From Bacteroidota bacterium (GTDB taxonomy: Bacteria > Bacteroidota > Bacteroidia > Chitinophagales > Chitinophagaceae), in the NCBI GenBank assembly GCA_020161435.1, contig JAIUNV010000001.1, forward strand, positions 620,001 to 684,000: DNA of 64,000 nucleotides, given 5' to 3'. How positions within the stretch are numbered: the first letter of the stretch is position 1; each line of letters starts with the position of its first letter. The position numbers and the translations under genes are program-made. Below the pieces are notes generated by a model. It had not been told where the DNA came from, did no database searches, and saw only the letters and a list, made by a program, of their open reading frames with translations. Positions 25,786 through 33,628 of this stretch are shown here, one piece after another.

Positions 25786-26463
25786 TTACTGTGCTTTGGG
25801 GTTCAAAAAATCATCCCATCCGAAAATCCAATCACTCTTTTTTGGAAAGCTGCTTGAACAGTAAGATGGAATAGCCAGAAGGGCACCTTGAAGTCGTAGG
25901 TAAAGGGTAGGGGTAACCTTTTCTATTTTCCCCTTGCTGTATTTTCCTTTGATTACCCAGGCAAATGGTCTCTGGCAATCAGCGCAGGTATCTTGGCTTA
26001 CAAAAGCCAACGATTCCTTTGCTGAGGGTTTAAGTTTAATTGCTGAATTGCTCTTACATACAAAGCTTCTGCTGATAATAGACAACGGGTGCAGTTGTGT
26101 GCTGCTATCGGCAAAAATGATTTGGTGTTCAGTTAGTTCGGCAAACACATTATTGGTGCAATGCACTAGCATGTATTTCAGTTCATTCTCATTTTGAACG
26201 TTCGGCCTGACAATTATGCATAGAATTCTTGAGGTATCATTTTGCTTTTTTAGAATGATTGCATGGTCCCAATCATATGCTTTCAACTCCTTTCGCTTCA
26301 AGTATTGTTCAGCAAAACTTTTTGCACCGGATGCAGTAGGTGATATGCCGGAAGTCGTGTCTGTTTTTTGTGCGATACCATTATTGCCAAGTAAAAGAAC
26401 CAGCAAGCTTAAGAAAGACGCCCAGAAAATGCGGGTTATGGTGTGAGGAGTGGCTATAAGCAT
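25786..26463 (-). CDS. Secreted protein of unknown function
   Basis: A 225-residue protein I do not recognise. ATG at 26463 gives MLIATPHTITRIFWASFLSLLVLLLGNNGIAQ, a signal peptide with likely cleavage after Ala-Gln. Mature part has a CADC motif and a few further Cys (RSFVCKS, SYCSSSF), KFSKGKIEK-like basic patches and no hydrophobic segments. It lies 90 bases after holB in the same direction and 522 bases before ricT, breaking the holB-ricT neighbourhood. The neighbouring repeat element and AT-richer DNA hint at a later insertion, which is inference. Confidence 0.55.
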   Translation of the reverse strand: MLIATPHTITRIFWASFLSLLVLLLGNNGIAQKTDTTSGISPTASGAKSFAEQYLKRKELKAYDWDHAIILKKQNDTSRILCIIVRPNVQNENELKYMLVHCTNNVFAELTEHQIIFADSSTQLHPLSIISRSFVCKSNSAIKLKPSAKESLAFVSQDTCADCQRPFAWVIKGKYSKGKIEKVTPTLYLRLQGALLAIPSYCSSSFPKKSDWIFGWDDFLNPKAQ

Positions 26464-26553
26464 TTGAATTACAGGATTGGTTGTCGTGCAATTTAGGGAA
26501 GAGAAGTTGTTATCCTGCAAATCTGAATCTATGCGCAGAGCGTAAATTTTACA

Positions 26554-27786
26554 TCAATGACTGCTCATCACAATTTTCTCCAGCACAATGCTCCTTAATT
26601 TGAGTGTTAGAGCATGAAACAGCATTTTGGCGTTAGCGTTCCGCTCTATGTAGTAAATGGCTTTCTCCAGTTCTTCGGCGATGGCTTTTTGCTGGCCCAG
26701 GCCACTAAACTTGTTGAGCCGGAGGGCAAAATCTTTTTCGGTAGGGGGCAGGTGTACCTGCTCTTCGCCTATCAGGCGCAGGCGTATGCTTTGCTCTACC
26801 AGCTGCAGAAAGTAGCGCAGAAACTGCTTTTGTCTTTCGCGGCCGAGTGAGCTTACGTTGGTTACAAACTTGTTTTGCAGGTCGAAGCGTTCAAAAGCCT
26901 TGGCGCCTTTCAGCAGGCTGGCATTGAGCCAGTCGCGGAGCAGCCCGTTGAAATCGTCTTCGTTGTGCTGCAGCAGTTGCTGGGCTTCGTGGTAGTTGCC
27001 TTCGCATACCATGGCCAGCTGGCGGGCCGTATCGGGGGCGGCATTGCAGCGGCTGATGAGGGCTTCTTCTACATCGGCTTCGGTAAGTGGCGGCACCCGT
27101 ATGGTTTGGCAGCGGCTCACAATGGTGGGCAGCACGTCGGCCTCGTTTTCGGTGGCCAGTATAAATAAGGTATCAACCGGTGGTTCTTCTATCAGTTTCA
27201 GCAGCTTGTTGCCCTCTTTGCCCAGGTATTCGGGCAGCCACATCACCAGCACTTTGTAGCGGGCCTTAAAGGTTTTGAGGCTCAGCTTGCGAATGATATC
27301 GTTGCACTCTTCAGCGGTAATGTTTCCCTGCCGGTTTTCGGCATTAATGCTTTGCAACCAGTCGAAGCCGGAGCCATAGGGCATGAGTTTGAAAAACTCC
27401 CGGAACTCGCTGATATAATCGGTACTCACGGGTTTGTCGCCTGGCTTTCTGGAAAGCACGGGGTAGCTCAGGTGCAGGTCGGGGTGCATAAGCTGTGCAG
27501 CCAGCGGGTCGATGCTGCCAGGTGCTTCGGGTGCCGGCTCGGGTGGGGCAATGGGTGCGCCAAACAGGTCGGTGCCGCCGCCAAACAAATCGGGGGTGGG
27601 TGCTGCTGCGGCCGCTTTTTCGGCGGGCATACTCACCACGTACTGGCCAAAGTTGATGGCCAGCGGCAGCAGTCCGCTTCCTTCTTTACCCACCAGCAGC
27701 AGGGCATGGCTCAGGCGGTTGTTGTCCACCAGATCGAGCAGGTGCTGCCGGGTTTCCAATTGTCCTATTACATCCGGAAAAAGCAT
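26554..27786 (-). CDS. holB: DNA polymerase III delta-prime subunit (HolB-like)
   Basis: A 410-residue clamp-loader ATPase-fold subunit. ATG at 27786 gives MLFPDVIGQLETRQHLL, the usual opening; a longer reading to 27897 is not supported. Family marks are NRLSHALLLVGKEGSG (P-loop without the Lys, as expected of a non-hydrolysing delta-prime), KLLKLIEEPPVDTLFILATE, and the arginine finger SRCQTIRV. An Ala/Pro-rich insertion (about 55-90, TPDLFGGGTDLFGAP) is unusual and replaces the region where zinc-binding Cys are found in many homologues. Cytoplasmic, loads the sliding clamp. Confidence 0.9.
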   Translation of the reverse strand: MLFPDVIGQLETRQHLLDLVDNNRLSHALLLVGKEGSGLLPLAINFGQYVVSMPAEKAAAAAPTPDLFGGGTDLFGAPIAPPEPAPEAPGSIDPLAAQLMHPDLHLSYPVLSRKPGDKPVSTDYISEFREFFKLMPYGSGFDWLQSINAENRQGNITAEECNDIIRKLSLKTFKARYKVLVMWLPEYLGKEGNKLLKLIEEPPVDTLFILATENEADVLPTIVSRCQTIRVPPLTEADVEEALISRCNAAPDTARQLAMVCEGNYHEAQQLLQHNEDDFNGLLRDWLNASLLKGAKAFERFDLQNKFVTNVSSLGRERQKQFLRYFLQLVEQSIRLRLIGEEQVHLPPTEKDFALRLNKFSGLGQQKAIAEELEKAIYYIERNANAKMLFHALTLKLRSIVLEKIVMSSH

Positions 27787-27862
27787 GGCTGCAAGATAGG
27801 GGGTTGAGGGGTTGGGTAAAAATTGAGCTATGCAGAGCACTGGTTTTTGCATGTCACTGCAT

Positions 27863-27891
27863 AAAAAAACCGCTGCATGAGCAACGGTTTT
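27863..27891 (-). terminator. Terminator after glutathione peroxidase
   Basis: Minus-strand stem AAAACCGTTGC-TCAT-GCAGCGGTTTT, one G-T pair, followed by more T; 36 bases after the stop at 27927. Confidence 0.85.
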
Positions 27892-27926
27892 GTACAAACA
27901 AAGTGGAGTTCTATAACAGCCAGTGG

Positions 27927-28457
27927 CTATTTCAAATATTTGGTAATGGCTTCATCGGTAGGTTCTACACGGCTGGCAAAGTGCTGAATGAGCTGGCCGT
28001 TTTCATCCAATAAAAACTTGTTGAAGTTCCAGCCAATGTTGGCATCGAGTACACCATTTTCAGCTTTTTCAGTAAGCCATTTAAAGATGGCTGCTTTATC
28101 GCTGCCCTTTACACTCACTTTGGCCGCCATGGGAAAGCTGACATCAAACTTGCTGGTACAAAATTCTTTTACCTCTGCATTACTGCCGGGTTCTTGCCCG
28201 CCGAAATTGTTGGCCGGAAAGCCTACAATCACCAGCTTGTCTTTGTACTGGTCATACAACTTTTCAAGGCCTTCGTATTGATACGTATAACCACATTTGC
28301 TGGCGGTATTCACTACCAAAATTTTCTTGCCTTTGAATTTCGAAAAATCAATAACGCCGCCATCAATGCTTTCTACTTTGAAAGCATGAATGCTGGGTTT
28401 AGAAACGGGTACAAAAGCCATCAGGGCCAGCGCCAGTAATACAGATAAATATTTCAT
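27927..28457 (-). CDS. Exported glutathione-peroxidase-family peroxidase
   Basis: A 176-residue thiol peroxidase. Signal peptide MKYLSVLLALALMAFVPVS, then the family core: peroxidatic C55 in NTASKCGYT, Q88 in GFPANNFGGQEPG, and W143-N144 in IGWNFNKFLL, the catalytic tetrad. C100 in KEFCTSKFDVSFP lies where thioredoxin-dependent members place the resolving Cys, so it more likely uses a thioredoxin-like partner than glutathione. No selenocysteine codon. ATG at 28457. It protects the periplasm from peroxides. Own terminator follows. Confidence 0.93.
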   Translation of the reverse strand: MKYLSVLLALALMAFVPVSKPSIHAFKVESIDGGVIDFSKFKGKKILVVNTASKCGYTYQYEGLEKLYDQYKDKLVIVGFPANNFGGQEPGSNAEVKEFCTSKFDVSFPMAAKVSVKGSDKAAIFKWLTEKAENGVLDANIGWNFNKFLLDENGQLIQHFASRVEPTDEAITKYLK

Positions 28458-28513
28458 GGTAAATGGATTGAGTGATTCAGGAAGGTAACAGCTAAAAAAG
28501 GCAAATGGTTGAG

Positions 28514-29932
28514 TTATTGTTTTTCGTAGCAGCCAATATCGGGTCGGGTGCCTGCAGGGCGGGGGTTACCGTCGAGGTCGGTAGCGGGGCCGCCAGCAAT
28601 ACCGGCATTGCGGGCCGGCGATTCATCTCGCAGCCGGAAATTGTACTGCTGCCGGCTGGTACTGATGCTGTCGAACAGGGGCTCCACATTTTTCAGCGAA
28701 TTCAGGAAGCTTACATTGGCCGGATCATTTTTTACTTTGTACAAACAGTTGCGCAGCTGAATGCTGAATGCCGTGTTGCCGGTTTTGCTTACCACTATTT
28801 CATCGGTGGCCAAACCGCCCTGCCCGTATACAATACAGTTATCCATTTGCACTTGCAGGGGCAGGCTTTGCAATCCACTGTTGTTGCTGATGAACAACGC
28901 TGGCTGCTTGTGGTTTTGATAAAAGTTGGCATAGGTAGCAATGGTACAATGATTGAAGGTATAATTACCCCCTGCGGCAAGGAGTACGTTGCTGCCGCCA
29001 AGGCCGGTTTCGCCATCATTGCCCACTTGCGAAATGAGACAGTTTTCTGCTACAATTTTGGTGTTGAAAGCCAGCAGGCCTACATCATACGCATTACTGA
29101 TTTGGCAGCTAAACAATGTGAGCTTTGGCGTAATGTCATTAGGATTTCCTTGTGCAATCACGGCTTGATAAGCATTGAGCACATTGGTGTAGCGCAGCTC
29201 ATTGTTGCTGCTACTGTTGTTGAACACTATGCCAGGCCAGGTGCCGGGAAAGTCGCGGTAAGTTTCATCCAGCCTGTCGCCACGAAAAGTGATGCGGGTG
29301 CTATCGTACACTTTCCCCAATGCTTTGAGGGTGCCATTCACAATAATGGGGGCTGTGGCATTGCAGTAAATACGTGTGCCTTCTGTTATCGTCAATGTAA
29401 TGCCGTTATCTATCGTCAATGGTTTTACAATTACATACGGAAGCGTGTTGTTCCAGGTGGCATTGCTGCTGATGCGGCCACTGCTGATGAAGCGGGCATT
29501 TTGTCCGTAAGCTTGCAATTGCACTTGTTGAGTGTTGCCATTGATGGAAAATCGAATGCTGTCTTTTACCAGAAAAGGCAAGTCACTGCTGCCTGGGTTG
29601 ATGTTCACTTTTACAAACACATACAAGCTATCGAATGCATTGAGGCGAATGTTGCTAAACGATGTACCACTACTGCCATTGACATTGATGCTGTAGGCAG
29701 AGTTGCTGCCACCCATCAACTGAATATTGCTGATGTTGAGTGGTTGGTCATAAGCATTTACCACAGTAAATGATTTGGTGATGGAACCAACAGTGGTGAA
29801 GACCGTATCGAAAGTGAGTAGTTCTGTAGCCAGTGTTAGTTTGGCATCGGCACTGGTGAGCAGTTGATCTTTTTTACAACTACCCAAAGAAAAAACAACA
29901 ACAGACAATATGAATGCAATGGCCAACCTCAT
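28514..29932 (-). CDS. Lipoprotein with right-handed beta-helix domain
   Basis: A 472-residue lipoprotein. ATG at 29932 gives MRLAIAFILSVVVFSLGSC with lipobox LGSC (C19). Residues 30-140 resemble an Ig-like/Abnormal spindle-type beta sandwich (FDTVFTTVGSITKSFTVVN, PLNISNIQL). From about 145 on the sequence is a beta-helix with short periodic Asn- and Val-rich turns (ITEGTRIYCNATAPIIVNGTLKALG, NNSGL, NCIVYG). It ends with DLDGNPRPAGTRPDIGCYE, the closing signature found in many Bacteroidota beta-helix proteins. Probably surface exposed; possible polysaccharide binding, no catalytic residues identified. Confidence 0.82.
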   Translation of the reverse strand: MRLAIAFILSVVVFSLGSCKKDQLLTSADAKLTLATELLTFDTVFTTVGSITKSFTVVNAYDQPLNISNIQLMGGSNSAYSINVNGSSGTSFSNIRLNAFDSLYVFVKVNINPGSSDLPFLVKDSIRFSINGNTQQVQLQAYGQNARFISSGRISSNATWNNTLPYVIVKPLTIDNGITLTITEGTRIYCNATAPIIVNGTLKALGKVYDSTRITFRGDRLDETYRDFPGTWPGIVFNNSSSNNELRYTNVLNAYQAVIAQGNPNDITPKLTLFSCQISNAYDVGLLAFNTKIVAENCLISQVGNDGETGLGGSNVLLAAGGNYTFNHCTIATYANFYQNHKQPALFISNNSGLQSLPLQVQMDNCIVYGQGGLATDEIVVSKTGNTAFSIQLRNCLYKVKNDPANVSFLNSLKNVEPLFDSISTSRQQYNFRLRDESPARNAGIAGGPATDLDGNPRPAGTRPDIGCYEKQ

Positions 29933-29997
29933 GCGGTGAAAATAATGTACGTCAAACATAACGCCATTTTCGATAGCCTATTTCACAGGGTTGAGTT

Positions 29998-30714
29998 TTA
30001 AATACGGGAGGCATATGCCAGACTGCACAACGATAACTGCAGGCCTGGAATGCGGAGCAGCACTTCGCCCATGGCTTCCATGGTGGCGCCGGTGGTAATC
30101 ACATCATCTACCAGCAGCACATGTTTGCCTTCCAGCGATTGAGTTTCCTGCACATCAAACACATGCTCCACATTCATCCAGCGCTGTATGCGGTTTTTCT
30201 TGGTTTGGGTGCTGGTGTAGCGGGTACGCATCACGGCTTGTGTATGCACAGGTACTTGCAATATCTGGCTGATGCCTTTGGCCAGCAACTCCGCCTGGTT
30301 GTAGCCACGTTGGCGTAGTTTCTTCTTATTTAGCGGTAATGGAATAATGTAATCGAGTTGTTGAAACCGATCAATCGATTGCATTTTTCGGCCCATCATT
30401 TCACCCATATATATACCCAGTTCTTTTTCACCTTTGTACTTAAAGCGATGGGCTACAGCCTGCGTAATCGAGTCTTTGTTGAAATACAGCAAGCTGAAAG
30501 CTTCCTGTAATTTGAGCCGGCCGGTAAAAATGCGTTTCACCGGATTTTCAGCATGCTGCTCAAAGCCGGTAAATGGCAATTCTTCGAGGCATCGCCAGCA
30601 CAGCAATTGCTCTTGTTGAAACACTTCGTTGCCGCAGGCTTTGCAGAGCAACGGATAAAATAAACGGCGTAAATTTTCGGCAGCTTGTAATAGCACGGGC
30701 ACGGGTTTGTGCAA
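29998..30714 (-). CDS. comF: ComF-family phosphoribosyltransferase-like protein
   Basis: A 238-residue ComF/ComFC protein. N-terminal zinc-ribbon-like Cys pairs (LLCKACGNEVF, LLCWRCLEEL) are followed by a type I phosphoribosyltransferase domain with PRPP loop VLLVDDVITTGAT near 200-212 and the typical RGYNQAELLAKG. ComFC helps bring single-stranded DNA into the cytoplasm in competent bacteria, and is widely kept outside competence. The radA start is upstream with 36 bases between radA stop and comF start, the same direction, so both may be one DNA-uptake/recombination operon. Confidence 0.9.
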   Translation of the reverse strand: MHKPVPVLLQAAENLRRLFYPLLCKACGNEVFQQEQLLCWRCLEELPFTGFEQHAENPVKRIFTGRLKLQEAFSLLYFNKDSITQAVAHRFKYKGEKELGIYMGEMMGRKMQSIDRFQQLDYIIPLPLNKKKLRQRGYNQAELLAKGISQILQVPVHTQAVMRTRYTSTQTKKNRIQRWMNVEHVFDVQETQSLEGKHVLLVDDVITTGATMEAMGEVLLRIPGLQLSLCSLAYASRI

Positions 30715-30750
30715 ACAAATTACAGCTGCACATCCACAAATGCAAGTGGT

Positions 30751-32124
30751 TTAAAACAAAGCCCGGTACACTTCATCTACCCCTGCTACTGGTACTACTT
30801 CTATGTCAGCGTGTTTGCCCAATCCTTTGGTATGAAAGCGACTGATAAAAATTTTATCGAAACCCAATCGGGCAGCTTCTGCAATGCGTTGGTCTACGCG
30901 GTTCACAGCACGTACTTCACCATTCAATCCTACCTCTCCGGCAAAGCAAACGTTAGTGGGAACTGCGGTGTCATCATAGCTACTGAGCAGGGCTACTACC
31001 ACCGCCAAATCGATAGAAGGATCTTCTACCCGCAAACCGCCAGCAATGTTGAGGAAAACGTCTTTCATGCCAAATTGAAAACCTCCTCTTTTTTCCAACA
31101 CAGCGAGTAGCAATTGCAAACGGCGTAAATCAAAGCCACTCACGGTTCGCTGCGGTGTTCCGTATACGCTTTGCGTTACCAGTGCCTGCACTTCTATCAA
31201 TAAGGGGCGCATACCTTCCATAGTAGCGGCAATAGCACTTCCACTCAGGTGATGTTCTTTTTGTGAAATAAGAATTTCCGAAGGATTGCTCACAGCCCGC
31301 ATGCCCAAATCGGTCATTTCATAAATACCTAGTTCGGCAGTAGAACCAAATCGGTTTTTAAGGGTGCGTAAAATGCGATATGTATAATGACGGTCACCTT
31401 CAAACTGCAGCACGGTATCTACCATGTGCTCCAAAATTTTCGGGCCGGCAATGTTGCCGTCTTTTGTAATGTGACCAATGAGAAAAACAGGCGTGTTGGT
31501 TTCTTTGGCAAAGCGCTGCAACTCTGCTGCACATTCTTTTATCTGGCTGATGCTTCCTGCTGCACTATCAATGTAGGGCGACTCCAAAGTTTGTATAGAA
31601 TCAACAATAAGCAGTTGTGGTTTCAGCTTTTTTATTTCACTGAATATTGTTTGTGTGTTGGTTTCTGTGAGCAGGTAAAAATCGTTGGGGGTTGCTTTGA
31701 GCCGGTCGGCCCGCATTTTAATTTGTTGCTGACTTTCTTCACCACTAATGTAAAGGGTGGTTACGTCTTTCATTTGCAAACCGAGTTGTAAAAACAAGGT
31801 GCTTTTGCCTATGCCTGGCTCGCCGGCTACCAGCACCACGCTGCCCGGCACTATGCCGCCACCAAGCACCCGATCCATTTCGGCATCGCCGGTTGAAAAA
31901 CGCGGTTGTTGGCTGGCATTTACTTCCTGAATGAGGACAGTTTTTTTGCCCGGGCTGGGTGCATCATTTCCTTGCCAGGGAGCTGCTTTGCCGCCCTTGG
32001 TTTCTTTATGAATTACTTCTTGAGTAAACGTATTCCACTCGCCGCAAGAAGGGCATTTGCCCGACCATTTGGCACTTTCATAACCACATTTATTACAGAA
32101 AAAAGCCGTCTTTACTTTACTCAT
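30751..32124 (-). CDS. radA: DNA repair protein RadA
   Basis: A 457-residue RecA-like branch-migration helicase. N-terminal C4 zinc finger (C10, C13, C24, C27 in FFCNKCGYESAKWSGKCPSCG), Walker A GEPGIGKST (K107), the RadA-specific KNRFGS motif, and a C-terminal Lon-protease-like domain (GLRVEDPSIDLAVVVALLSS). It promotes heteroduplex extension in recombination and natural transformation; comF follows. ATG at 32124. A terminator-shaped hairpin sits in the leader (32192-32224). Confidence 0.96.
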   Translation of the reverse strand: MSKVKTAFFCNKCGYESAKWSGKCPSCGEWNTFTQEVIHKETKGGKAAPWQGNDAPSPGKKTVLIQEVNASQQPRFSTGDAEMDRVLGGGIVPGSVVLVAGEPGIGKSTLFLQLGLQMKDVTTLYISGEESQQQIKMRADRLKATPNDFYLLTETNTQTIFSEIKKLKPQLLIVDSIQTLESPYIDSAAGSISQIKECAAELQRFAKETNTPVFLIGHITKDGNIAGPKILEHMVDTVLQFEGDRHYTYRILRTLKNRFGSTAELGIYEMTDLGMRAVSNPSEILISQKEHHLSGSAIAATMEGMRPLLIEVQALVTQSVYGTPQRTVSGFDLRRLQLLLAVLEKRGGFQFGMKDVFLNIAGGLRVEDPSIDLAVVVALLSSYDDTAVPTNVCFAGEVGLNGEVRAVNRVDQRIAEAARLGFDKIFISRFHTKGLGKHADIEVVPVAGVDEVYRALF

Positions 32125-32191
32125 TTCGCAAACCTACATTTTTGGAAGCAGCAGCTGTGCCCCGCATTCTGAATATGGATGCCAGCGGCAC

Positions 32192-32224
32192 AAAAAAAGG
32201 ACCGGATGTAGAGACATCCAGTCC
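32192..32224 (-). terminator. Terminator-shaped hairpin in the radA leader
   Basis: Minus strand: GGACTGGATGT, loop CTCT, ACATCCGGTCC (one T-G pair) and seven T. It lies between the predicted radA promoter and the radA start codon (68 bases before it), not after a gene, so it may attenuate radA or end a short leader RNA. Confidence 0.65.
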
Positions 32225-32255
32225 TGTTTACTTACTAACCCATTAAATTCTGTTG

Positions 32256-32285
32256 CTAAAATACAAATAAGGTGCAGAATGCAAA
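32256..32285 (-). promoter_or_regulatory. Putative radA promoter
   Basis: Minus strand TTTG at 32285-32282, 18 bases, TATTTTAG at 32263-32256 (one mismatch from TAnnTTTG). Predicted start of transcription about 10 bases further, some 120 bases from the radA ATG. Confidence 0.4.
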
Positions 32286-32538
32286 ATAAATTTTGCCCGA
32301 CAGGGCAATCAAATGGCCCTTTTTCCGGACGGTTTGCTGGCCTGAATTTTGGGCCGGGCAATGGTCTGATTTTGGGTGACCGGCTGACAGGATTACTGGT
32401 AATTTGGTCAAGTTGGCAGTAAGGAGTTTTGAAACTAAAGTGTTGATTTTCAACATAAATAATTCCAGAAATGTTAAAAGGGGACTTTATACAGGAATTG
32501 GTAAGCCGTTTGCACACATACTTGAAAAAGAAAAGAAA

Positions 32539-33228
32539 ATGTCAGGAATTTATTTGGTCTCCATCATTTTTTTGGGCATCAGTTGGCTGGTGTCGATGCG
32601 GTTGAAGTCAAAGTTTTCCGCATATAGCCAAGTGCCGCTGCAAAATGGCATGTCGGGTAAAGAAATAGCTGAGCAAATGCTGCACGACAACGGTATTTAT
32701 GATGTAAAAGTGATATCGGTAGAGGGTCAGCTGACCGACCACTACAACCCGATGGATAAAACCGTGAACCTGAGCCAGGATGTATATTATGGCCAGCACG
32801 TATCGGCGGCGGCGGTGGCTGCCCACGAATGTGGCCACGCTGTACAGCATGCACAAGCCTATAACTGGCTGATGCTCAGGAGCCGTTTAGTGCCGCTGGT
32901 TCAGTTTAGCAGCAATATTGTGCAATGGGTACTGTTGGCCGGTGTGCTCATGGTAAATGCATTTCCGCAATTGTTGATTGCTGGCATCGTATTGTTTGCC
33001 GCTACCACCATTTTCGCTCTCATTACCCTGCCGGTGGAATTTGATGCATCCAAAAGAGCCTTGGCGTGGTTGCAGCAAACCCGCATTACTGCCGGCCAAA
33101 CCCATGAAAAGGCAAAAGATGCCCTGCACTGGGCCGCCATGACTTATGTAGTGGCAGCACTGGCCAGCGTGGCTACCTTGCTGCAATATGTGTTTATATT
33201 GATGGGCAACCGGGACAGGGAAGAATAA
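32539..33228 (+). CDS. Membrane zinc metallopeptidase, YugP family
   Basis: A 229-residue integral membrane peptidase. ATG at 32539 opens with MSGIYLVSIIFLGISWLVSM, a membrane helix; upstream in-frame sequence is not protein-like. Zinc motif HECGH at 96-100 in AAVAAHECGHAVQHA, then helices at about 117-140, 143-165 and 198-220. Residues around DHYNPMDKTVNLSQDVY match the conserved YugP stretch before the motif. It probably degrades membrane or misfolded proteins; substrate unknown. Divergent from radA and alone in its unit, with a terminator 22 bases later. Confidence 0.9.
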   Translation: MSGIYLVSIIFLGISWLVSMRLKSKFSAYSQVPLQNGMSGKEIAEQMLHDNGIYDVKVISVEGQLTDHYNPMDKTVNLSQDVYYGQHVSAAAVAAHECGHAVQHAQAYNWLMLRSRLVPLVQFSSNIVQWVLLAGVLMVNAFPQLLIAGIVLFAATTIFALITLPVEFDASKRALAWLQQTRITAGQTHEKAKDALHWAAMTYVVAALASVATLLQYVFILMGNRDREE

Positions 33229-33249
33229 AAGAACGGAAATTCAGTAGAC

Positions 33250-33293
33250 ATGCGCTGTTTGAAACCATAGAGGGTTCTGGCAGCGCATTTTTT
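33250..33293 (+). terminator. Terminator after the YugP-family gene
   Basis: ATGCGCTG (33250-33257) pairs with CAGCGCAT (33281-33288), inner pairing AAACC with GGTTC-like bases, followed by T-rich sequence. Confidence 0.7.
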
Positions 33294-33298
33294 AATTT

Positions 33299-33328
33299 TT
33301 TGGGAATGTTATTCTTCTCCTATTTTTG
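33299..33328 (+). promoter_or_regulatory. Putative promoter of the first susCD pair
   Basis: TTTG at 33299-33302, 18-base spacer, TATTTTTG at 33321-33328, matching the Bacteroidota -33/-7 scheme. The start of transcription would leave a leader of roughly 290 bases. Confidence 0.4.
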
Positions 33329-33628
33329 AAACTGACTAACTGCGCATGGAAAAGAAAGCTTAAGGTTTTCTTTTGGGAAACATGTATGAGTTAAATAAAC
33401 TGAGTTCGATGCCAGTTTACGAGCTCCTCATTATCACTTGCTTCTTTGATTGCACTACTGTGCCAAACGGTACGGTTTGGTGTATTTGAAGAGGTTGCTG
33501 TGGCAGGTTCAGTTTCAAAAACGTAGTATATAAACCAGCATCTGGTGTGCAAGGAAGGGAAAGGCAGACTGCCAAACTGATGCCATTTCTAACTAAGGAC
33601 GCCAAAACATTTCTAAACTCAACTGTGT

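Larger units (their letters stand above)
32125..32538. other. radA leader and divergent promoter region
   Basis: About 410 bases between divergent radA and the zinc peptidase. Contains a minus-strand terminator-like hairpin (32192-32224), a putative radA promoter (32256-32285) and no supportable gene. Plus-strand reading frames before 32539 look random. Confidence 0.6.
33229..33628. other. Terminator, promoter and long leader of the first susC gene
   Basis: 400 bases without a gene: a terminator (33250-33293), a TTTG-N18-TATTTTTG promoter-like pair (33299-33328) and then almost 300 bases of leader before the susC ATG with a small hairpin CCAAAC-GGTACG-GTTTGG at 33463-33480. Confidence 0.55.

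Noticed and set aside
25591..25857. Plus-strand frame of 88 codons
   Set aside because: Overlaps the end of the better supported minus-strand gene and has no features.
26554..27786. Defective clamp-loader ATPase because of missing P-loop Lys
   Set aside because: Delta-prime subunits normally lack ATP hydrolysis, so this is expected.
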